Origin: Progne subis subis
Lineage: Eukaryota > Chordata > Aves > Passeriformes > Hirundinidae
DNA: 64,000 nucleotides
Assembly (NCBI GenBank): GCA_022316685.1
Contig: JAKJHU010000851.1
Location: 49,561-113,560, forward strand
Direction of reading: 5' to 3'
In this document: positions 56,460 to 64,000 of the stretch, piece by piece
Layout of the letters: every line of letters starts with the position of its first letter
Numbering within the stretch: position 1 is the first letter of the stretch
Notes under the pieces: generated by a model
The model's database searches: none
Seen by the model: only the letters and a program-made list of their open reading frames with translations
Told to the model about the DNA's origin: nothing
Program-made: the position numbers and the translations under genes

Positions 56460-57111
56460 CCTTCCTGGATCTCTTGCTCCACCCGGCCTTGCCTCTTGGA
56501 GTGGAGAGGTCTCCTAAAGCACCCACGTACACGCTTCCACTTCCCTTCCCTATTAATTTAGTTGCCTTTAGAGAATGTTCTGTAGGAGATTTACCCCTCT
56601 TTTTTCAAAAAAAACCCACTTTATACTCTTTTAATTTTTCTATTGCTTAAATTTGTTCAAACTGCTACTTATAGAACTTAACAACTTTTAAAATTAACAT
56701 ATAAAAAATCTTAAACTTATTTAAATCACTATTTATAAAACCTAAACAATATTTAAACTTAATCAAAAAAAACTCTTATACTTTTTTCTATTAAACGTAT
56801 TTAAATTGCTATTTATAAAACTTACAATTTAAAAATTATCATATAAAAAAAAGTTAAACTTACTTAAATTCTTACTTATAAAACTTAAACTATATGTAAA
56901 ATTAATACCAAATAAAACCTTATACCCCTTTTTAATATATCTATTACTTAAACATATCTAAATTGCTAATTACAAAAAAAAAAACTGACTTAGGTTTACA
57001 CAAATGAACCCTTATTGTGCTTCCCCCCCCCCCCCCCCCCCCCCCTTTTTGAGTCCGTTGATTATGGGAGAGGCAACTGAAACAAAAGGTTTTCACAGTC
57101 TCTGTGATCTC
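56460..57111 (-). repeat. AT-rich pol-env spacer with tandem repeats and a poly(C) run
   Basis: About 56616-56975 consists of diverged repeats of roughly 145-160 bp beginning TTATAC and containing TTTATAAAACTTA. A run of more than 25 C lies at about 57020-57045 (poly(G) in viral sense). No coding frame. Confidence 0.75.
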
Positions 57112-58482
57112 TTATTTCTTTTTAAAGGTTAATTTCAAGTCTTTCGGGTGTGGTGTTACTGTCCACTCGGTTTCATCCGGTGAGGGTGCTGAACTCGGAT
57201 TCTCTCCAGGAGGGGGTACTGGCCCTTTAACTCTGGTGATGTGGGTCCATCCTTTTTCCTTAGTGCGCACTGCTGTGTGAGTTGTTAACAGTACTTGGTA
57301 GGGACCTTCAAACTTCGGGGTCAGCGGGGTATTAGTCCACGTTTTGATCAACACCCAATCTCCAGGATTGATATGATGCACATTTGCATCCAAAGGGGAA
57401 GTTTGAGGAAGATAGCCTTTCTTTCTGAGATTTTCTAAGGTTTGTCCAATGGTTTTTAGATATTTTCTAGTGATTTCCTCTCCTTCCAGGTAGTCTTTAG
57501 AACTATAAGGAGATAACAAAAAGGGAAGCCCAAATAACATTTCATATGGTGACACTCCTAGATCTGCTCGTGGCTGTGTTCTGATTTGTAATAATGCTAG
57601 GGGTAAGCATTTAAGCCAATTTAGATGAGTTTCTGCTATTAGTTTGGTCAGTACATTTTTAATGGTTTTGTTCATCCTTTCTACTCTGCCTGAGCTTTGG
57701 GGATGCCATGGGGTGTGTAACCTCCATTTTATCCCTAAGGCTTGTGTTACCTGTTGTAGAATTTGTGCTGTGAAATGTGGCCCTCTGTCTGAATCAATAT
57801 TATTTATCAGCCCATACCGAGGGAGGATATCTTCTAATATGATTTTTGTTACTACTTCCGCTGTTTCCCTTTTTGTAGGGAATGCCTCTACCCAATGGGT
57901 AAGGGGATCTATGATCACTAACAAGTGTTTGTACCCTTGAACAGGGGGCATCTCAGTAAAATCAATTTGCACGTTCTGGAAGGGCCTTAAGGATAACTCC
58001 CTCCCTCCAGGCTCAGTTTTTCTCATAACTTTTTGATTTATTTTCTGACATATTATACATCCCTGAGTAACTGCTTTTGCTAATTTGTGTACTCCAATAC
58101 ATAGGTTTTCCTTTAGAAAATGGTCACATAACCCCTGGGTTCCCCAGTGGGTTAAATTATGTATTTCTGTAAGTATTTTTCTGGCTAGGGCTTTATTTAA
58201 GAATTTCCGTCCGTCAGCTGTTAACCACACTCCGTGTTCCCCCTGGTGTAATCCTAATTCTTTTATTGCTTTCTGCTCTTTTTCACTAAACACTTGCTCT
58301 ATCCCTTCTTCTTCTTTTCTTGGCATTTTCTCCAATTTGAGGATTTTTACTGGTTCTCCTGGTTCTAAAGCTGCTTCTCTGGCTGTTTTATCAGCTAACT
58401 GGTTTCCCCTTATCTCGGGCATATCTCCCTTTTGATGTCCTTTTATGTGAACTACTGCAATTTCTACTGGTTTTTGTAACTA
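57112..58482 (-). pseudogene. pol: ERV-F RNase H tail and integrase, open
   Basis: The integrase domain order is complete: a zinc domain with H, H and CIIC (about 58040-58170); the DDE core with IDFTEM (about 57955), SDRGPHF (about 57790) and GRVERMNK (about 57685); and the C-terminal domain to the Lys-rich end at TAA 57112. A single TAG (58480-58482) separates it in the same frame from RT/RNase H. If that codon were read through, the domain would be uninterrupted. Integrase inserts viral DNA. Confidence 0.88.
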
Positions 58483-60348
58483 TTTTAACACTGACTTTAT
58501 TAATTCTGTGTGTATTAAGTTCTTCCCTTTTGAATTTAAATATCCCCGTCCTTCCCAAATTTTCCCAAATGTGTGCACGATACCAAAGGCATATCTAGAG
58601 TCTGTGTAAATGGTCCCTCGGTCATCTTTAAGTAAGTCTAGCCCTCTCTTTAGTGCATATATTTCACAGCACTGTGCTAACCAATTACTTGGTAACTTTC
58701 CCTTTTCTAAAACTTTCATTTTCTCTCCCTCAATTACAGAGTATCCTGATATTCTTTTCCCTTCTACCACTCGGGATGACCCATCTGTGAACAACACTCT
58801 CCCATATGGAAGAGGTGTATCCTCTAAATCTTCCCTCACTTTTGTCTGCATATCAATGAGTTCTAGGCAATGGTGTTCTATTTCTTCAGTGGGCTCACCA
58901 GAGAGAAATTGAGCTGGATTTAAGCTTTTTGATGTTGTTAGTTCTAGGTTATCTGAATTTATCAGTATAATTTCATATTTTAGGATTCTAGAATCTGTGA
59001 GCCACTTTTGAGCTCTTTGACTTAAGATTGTTTTCAAATCATGTGGAGTATGTATCTTTATCTTTCCCTGTAATGTTAACTTTTGAGCTTCTTCTATTAA
59101 AATAGCTGCAGCTGCAACTGCTTGGAGACAAGCCGGCCATCCCCTAGCAACTGGATCTAACAGTTTTGATAAAAATGCTACAGGTTTTCGGTATCCTCCC
59201 CATTCTTGGGTTAAAACTCCGTATGCTATCCCTTCCTCAGTGTTTACAAATAAATCAAACTCCTTTTTAAGATCTGGTAAGCTTAAAACTGGTGCTGAGG
59301 ATAATTTCTCTTTTAGATCCTGTAGCTGCCTCTCGTCACTCTCTGTCCAATTCATTGGTTCCTGGTCTATTAATTTATCATAAAGAAATTTGACCCCTTG
59401 AGTGTACTTATCTATCCAGTGCTTGCAGTATCCAAACAGGCCTAGAAGTTTCCTTATGTCTCTCTTAGTTTTTGGAGGTGATATAGACACTATTCCTGAA
59501 ATTCTTGCAGGGCTTAACCTTTTACTCCCCTTTTTGATTATGTGTCCTAAATAAGTGACTTCATTTTCTACAAACTGTAGTTTACTTTGAGATACTTTTA
59601 ACCCCTTTTCTCCAAGAAAATTTAGAAGTTGCATGCTTACATCTTTAACTTCTTTCTCTGTCTCCCCCAATATTAATAAATCATCCACGTATTGCAAAAT
59701 TTGTACTCCTTCTTTGGGACTAAACTGTTCTAATAATGTTTCTAGGGCCTGTCCGAAGATATTTGGCGATTCCGTATATCCCTGTGGTAACCGGGTCCAC
59801 CTTAGCTGTTGTTTCCTTCCCCTGTCTGGATGTTCCCATTCAAAGGCGAACCAATCCCTACACTCTTCTGCTAGGGGACATCCCCAAAAAGCATCCTTTA
59901 AGTCTACCACTGTGAACCAGGTATGCTCTCTTGGAATTTTACTCAGCAAGGTATAGGGGTTAGGTACTACTGGGTGTCGAGCAATAGTTCTTTTATTTAT
60001 TTCTCTCAAATCCTGGACTAATCTAAACTTTCCCTCATCTTTCTTTATGGCTAATATAGGGGTGTTATGAGGGGACATACACGGTTCTAAGATATTTTCT
60101 TTTAAAAGATGCTCAATTACTGAAGCTAGCCCTTTCTTTCCTTCTGGTGACATTGGGTATTGCTTGACTCTGATGGCGGGGGTATCTTTTTGCATTTCTA
60201 TCTTAATGGGAGGGATATCTAAACACCCATATTTTCCCTCTGTAGCCCACACTTCTGGATTTATCTCTTGTATATCCCCTTGGGTCAGTTTCATGATATG
60301 CACAACCATTTTTCCATCTTTTGGGATAACTCCTACCCCGAGCTGCAC
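58483..60348 (-). pseudogene. pol: ERV-F reverse transcriptase and RNase H, long open frame
   Basis: About 622 codons without a stop: LVQDLREINKRT (about 60010), VVDLKDAFWGCP (about 59910), LPQGYTESPNIFG (about 59780), YVDD (about 59680), YLGHIIKKG (about 59545), TDSRILKYE (about 58985), then RNase H with FTDGSS (about 58785), a Glu helix and YTDSRYAFG (about 58600). All catalytic positions I can identify are present. It is part of one Gag-Pol frame and depends on upstream sequence with stops. It is labelled pseudogene because the full polyprotein is interrupted. Confidence 0.88.
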
Positions 60349-60663
60349 TTGTAAGTCTCTGCCTAGTAAATTGGTTTCTGTATGTGGTAAATAAAGAAAA
60401 TCAGCTACACAGTGCTTTGAGTTCCCTTTTATCTCTACTCCTTCAACTATTAATGCTCAAAAGGGCCTCCCTTCAGCCCCTAACACTTCACAAGTTTTTG
60501 TCCCAATTGTTACCCCTGTTGGTAATTTCCTTAAACTCGACCTATCAGCTCCTGTGTCTACTAAGAATTCATATTCTTCACTTTGGGGACCCACATCAAA
60601 GTTTACTAGAGGCTCATCTTGTTGTTCCATTGGGTCCCCTATTTTATAGAGCCTCTGACACCC
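60349..60663 (-). pseudogene. pro: ERV-F protease with one stop
   Basis: Active-site LVDTGADRSS is intact (about 60548-60577). LLGRDLQ closes the domain (about 60356-60376). A TGA (60457-60459) lies where the ERV-B frame has a Gln codon. The frame is continuous with gag before and RT after. Confidence 0.87.
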
Positions 60664-60669
60664 CTAATC
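60640..60669 (-). promoter_or_regulatory. gag UAG readthrough context, ERV-F
   Basis: GAG GAT TAG GGG TGT CAG (TAG at 60664-60666, minus strand), with protease in the same frame. This is the gammaretroviral readthrough layout; the downstream pseudoknot was not modelled. Confidence 0.7.
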
Positions 60670-61859
60670 CTCCCCTTTCAGCACCCTCTCCAGGGCATCT
60701 TGCTCCCTTGCAATAGCCTCATCAAGTGATAATTTCTTACAATCCCTTTTTAAATGCTCTATTTCACCACAGTAATAACAAGTTCCATTCTCTCCTGGGT
60801 TACTTCTTTTTAAATTTACCCACGGTGGTACTATGGGTGACTTTGGTTCTTTAAATGAGGGTCTTGGTCCTCCCTCACTAGATTTCAAGGAGGAGTTTCT
60901 CTGGTTTTCTGCTACTCTAGTACTTTCTCTTGCTACAGCTACCATAATGCGAGCCTTGGCTCTAGCTTTTTCTTCTTCTCTCCTCAGGTAAACTCTTAAG
61001 GCTTCTTTTAATAATTCATTAATACTTTTCTCCTGCCAATCTTCAATTTTTTCTAATTTTCTCCGTATATCTGGCCATGACTTTGTTACAAACTGCACTT
61101 TTAGATTTACCTGTCCCTCAGGACTATCAGGGTCTATGCTTGAATATAATTGAAAATTTCTTTTTAATCAATTTAGCCAAGTGGCAGGAGTATCATCTTT
61201 TTCTTGGGACCCATCAAAAGCTAATTTAGTATTATTCCCTCTGGGGACAGATTCTCTTATACCTCTTACTATCAAGGACCTATAGTCTCTCATATTTTGT
61301 CTTTCCTCTTCTCGATTTGGGTCCCACCCTGGGTCAGCTATCGGTAATTTATGATCTGATCTCCAGGTGGCCCCAACCTATTTTCCCTTTCCCAGATTCT
61401 GATACTTGCTTCTGGGTAAATTGGAGGGGGTAAATGGTCTAAAGGGTCTCATCTTTGATTAGTTTCTGTTCTTTCCTCTTTCTGTTCCTTTCTTTCACAC
61501 TTTTCTTTTTCTTTTAATTTGCAGACTTTTATATTCTCTCCACTCGTGGCTCTCTTTTGCCAACAAGCAGCATAGGCTAACTGGTTTACGTCTGGATCTT
61601 CCTGAGTTCTTAGGTACTGATTTAACTGCTAGCACATCCACTCATCATGTGTTCCAAACCATGGCCACTCTCCTGGTAATTTTAATTTTGGCCAGACTTC
61701 TGTGCAATAAAACACCATTTTAACCTGATCTAGTCCTTTTGTGGCCTCTAAAGAATCCCATTTAGCTAAAAGTTGTTCTAAGGGACTACCGGGTGGAATA
61801 CTCTTTACTTTGTTATTCTTCTTTTAGGATTTCTTTTTCTTACTAGTACATTGTCCCAT
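60664..61859 (-). pseudogene. gag: ERV-F gag remnant with internal deletion
   Basis: ATG 61859 starts MGQCTS, a myristoylation signal. Matrix follows, with TAA at codon 12 and a TAG near 61630. The proline-rich domain and the N-terminal part of capsid seen in ERV-B are missing around 61440, where matrix sequence joins WEREN..PIADPGW. Capsid continues with a TGA at 61168-61170, then open to the end. Nucleocapsid has one knuckle, CYYCGEIEHLKRDC, with Gly of the usual GH changed to Glu. It ends at UAG 60664. Confidence 0.85.
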
Positions 61860-63231
61860 TTTCTTTAAACTGAAAAAAAATTTCAAAGGTGCCTTCTACT
61901 GACTGGCAACACAGGATTTTTTAAGCAAAAAAAATTCTTCAGCTTTTCTCCCTTTACTTCAAATCTCCTGACTTAATTCTTGAACACTTCAACATAAAAC
62001 TTCTAAACTTTATGCTTTTCTACTCTTTCCTACACTTTTGCTTTCATTAGGGAACAAATTCTCCCTCTTTCTACTCACTTTCTCTAACCTTCTTCACTTC
62101 CTTGGACGCTCACACTTTACTTACACCAGGGGCTCAGACTCTCTTCTGACCCCTTTGAGGTGAGTCCTAATGACCTCACCCCCTATGTACCCCCGCGCCT
62201 TGCCTCACCCCTGAGACTCTGGACACGCTTTGCGGCGCACGACAGGGTCCCTAGTACTGGCATCCCCTTCCGGGCCTCAGGGCCTTCCCACGCCTTAGCC
62301 CCCGCCGGGCCGGACACCTTCAGTCCGAACCCCGGACTAGACTGCCCTGCTACTAGTACAGTCCCCCTCTTCACTTTTTGAAACGGAGGTAAGAGGTCAA
62401 GACTCCGCACGGGTTACCTGGGGGAGTATCCCTTCCTTGTTTCCAAGGATCAACCCCAGCAGGGCCCGACCCCTTTGCCTTCCACCAGGACTGGCTTGAC
62501 TACTTCTCCCCAGCGAAGCAGCCTCGGCAAGAGGGATGAGTGTGTGTGTGCAGGATGCCCGCCTTGCCTCTACATTGACTCCCCACCCCGGTGTCCTCGG
62601 GCTGTGGGTTTACGGCCTCCTCCCTGAGACCGCGGCAGCACACCCTCTCCGGTGCGTCTGGCTCAGTCCTGGGAAGCAGGGACTCTCATGAGCTCTCGGC
62701 ACCCGCAGTGTCTGGGGACACCCTGTCAACCCTGGTATGGTTTTCCCGCCCCTCCAGGGACTCTAAATCCTCCTAGGCTACTCTAGCCTTTAAGGGGGGG
62801 GACCTGCCCCCAATGCGTGGCACTCACACTTTGTTTTCCCCTGCACGCCCAGGGGAGGGGTCTTTCTGCCCCTAATGCGTGCCACTCACACTCTGTTTTC
62901 CCCTGCATGCCCGGGGGGGGGTCTTTCTGCCCCTAAGGAGACGCCTCACTCATTAGTTTCTCTCGCTTTCCCCTTTTCCTGGTCGGCCCCCTCGCGGGGG
63001 TCCGAAACCGCAGTACCGAGGAGTCCACACTCAGTTCCGGGGGTCCGAGCTGCCGGCCCCCGACTCTCTCACACTCCCACTCGCACGTCTCCTTTACCCG
63101 CCGCCGGAATGCTCACCCTCCGGCGCTCTTCCTCGTTGCCGGTCCCAGGCTGCTCCCGCTTGGCCAGCTGTCCCGGAGGTCCGAAGGGCAAGCGGCCATC
63201 CCGTCCTCGGTCCCTCTTCAGGCATGGCCAA
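61860..63231 (-). other. ERV-F 5' leader
   Basis: About 1.37 kb. The part next to gag is AT-rich and the rest GC-rich, homologous to the ERV-B leader. A 65-bp direct repeat (TGCCCC..AATGCGTG.CACTCACAC) lies at about 62803-62935. A CAG/GTAACC on the minus strand near 62415 could be a splice donor (weak). Confidence 0.65.
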
Positions 63232-63251
63232 ATCCCGTGGACGAGCCCCCA
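63232..63251 (-). promoter_or_regulatory. primer-binding site, tRNA-Pro type
   Basis: Minus strand TGGGGGCTCGTCCACGGGAT, five bases from the LTR. It equals the tRNA-Pro site except for two extra bases (AC) before GGGAT. Confidence 0.8.
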
Positions 63252-63256
63252 AAAAT

Positions 63257-63852
63257 TGTTTTGGAAAAAAAGTAAGAGAGAGTTAGAGACTTGCTGGTTT
63301 TGTATGTTTCTTTATTATCAAGCTTGGCCTTGGGGGAGAGCTTGCTTGCTCCCTTGGCAACGTGGAGGAGGAGGTACACACAGCTTCGCTTCACAGCAAA
63401 GCTGGGGACTCCCACCCCCCCTCACGGGCTTTTTCCCCTTGCCGGGGAGTCCGTTTCGTGTCGCTGATCAGGGGTCATCCAGCGATGGGGGACTCCTTCT
63501 CAGGTCACGGCGACTAAATGAAGCTGCTTCGGCAGACCCCCGTATTTCTTGCACTAGTCTAAAATGCGACTACAGTCCTGGATTTTACTTTGGTTCCCTG
63601 CTTTTTAGAGTCTCTTGTTCTTGGGTTGTTCCCAGAATTCCAGTGTTCTTTTTATTTGTATATTCAGACACTATCCTAGCGAATGGGAGCAGAGATACAG
63701 GTAATAAGGTGAATTCTTAATTAACAAACAAGTAAATAAGGTAATAAATCAGTATTAAAACAGGAATAAGGCAAATTCTTTATACAGAATGGAATTACTT
63801 AACAATTAAGTAACTAAAACATAGATGATTTGAATAGAATTTATTTATAACA
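63257..63852 (-). mobile_element. ERV-F 5' LTR
   Basis: Plus strand TGTTTTGG...TTATAACA, 596 bp. The octamer of the partner is ATTTGTAT here, one change from ATTTGCAT. Large differences from the 3' LTR occur throughout. Confidence 0.9.
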
Positions 63853-64000
63853 AAGGCATTAAGAGAAACAAAACCTGAACCGGACATAAAAAATCTTTTC
63901 TCACTGCCTTTTGTAAATACATATCCACTTTTAGTACACTTCAGAAATCGGTTAAATAGCCAGAAAAATTTGAAAACCTAAATCAAATTATTCCCAGAGT
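63853..64000. other. right flank, unassigned
   Basis: No feature recognised. It does not continue the LTR fragment that ends at 54040. Confidence 0.4.

Larger units (their letters stand above)
54041..63852 (-). mobile_element. ERV-F: full-length gammaretrovirus-like provirus
   Basis: Viral order on the minus strand is 5' LTR (63257-63852), tRNA-Pro primer site, 1.37-kb leader, gag, pro, pol, AT-rich spacer, env, purine tract, 3' LTR (54041-54672). Flanking 4-mers are CAGG and AAGG, one mismatch short of a target duplication. Gag-pol from capsid to integrase stays in one frame with only a few stop codons. The LTRs are far more different from each other than in ERV-B or ERV-E. Confidence 0.93.

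Overview
The window looks like a repeat-rich, heterochromatin-like or ampliconic piece of a bird genome, most likely a passerine. The reasons are: CR1 LINE tails with the avian 3' end; two intact olfactory receptors of the OR14-like (gamma-c) type that birds expanded; a C2H2 zinc-finger gene of an avian expanded family; many avian LTRs; and long pentanucleotide arrays. The species call is inference. Only the two olfactory receptors look like intact host genes. Most of the rest is endogenous retrovirus (ERV), and every ERV reading frame is broken, truncated or interrupted.

Layout. ERV-A (1-7866, +) is a gammaretrovirus-like provirus whose 5' end lies outside the window. It has lost integrase, and between pol and env it carries two tandem, related cysteine-rich frames that I cannot match to any family. 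A duplicated unit follows: the ERV-A-type LTR, a polypurine/polypyrimidine microsatellite, a (GGGAT)n array, GC-rich sequence and a poly(A)/T-rich tail. This unit occurs three times: 7023-9812 (+), 20130-23700 (-) and 33930-40283 (-, with part of the same env still attached). ERV-B (9813-19888, -) is a full-length but decayed gamma-like provirus lying between the first two units. At 23860-25050 there is a CR1 tail plus a GC-rich segment that recurs at about 52420-53755. Two olfactory receptor genes (25596-26522, - and 32640-33569, +) form an inverted pair around tandem repeats and LTRs.

The third unit is interrupted by a 1.9-kb TG...CA insertion (37186-39114) with a perfect 5-bp target duplication, and it is cut by an ERVL fragment (40284-43164, -). 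ERV-E (43165-48860, +) is a class II (betaretrovirus-like) provirus without env. A broken zinc-finger gene lies at 49084-50236 (-), followed by solo LTRs and CR1 pieces. ERV-F (54041-63852, -) is a relative of ERV-B with an almost uninterrupted gag-pol frame but strikingly unlike LTRs.

How the parts relate. ERV-A, ERV-B and ERV-F share gag-pro-pol-env organisation, a UAG gag/pol boundary in a readthrough-like context and a gamma-type env. ERV-B and ERV-F also show a tRNA-Pro-like primer site. The repeated units, inverted gene pair, discordant provirus flanks and a microhomology breakpoint point to repeated recombination between duplicated sequences. The most interesting object is the duplicated cysteine-rich frame pair in ERV-A.
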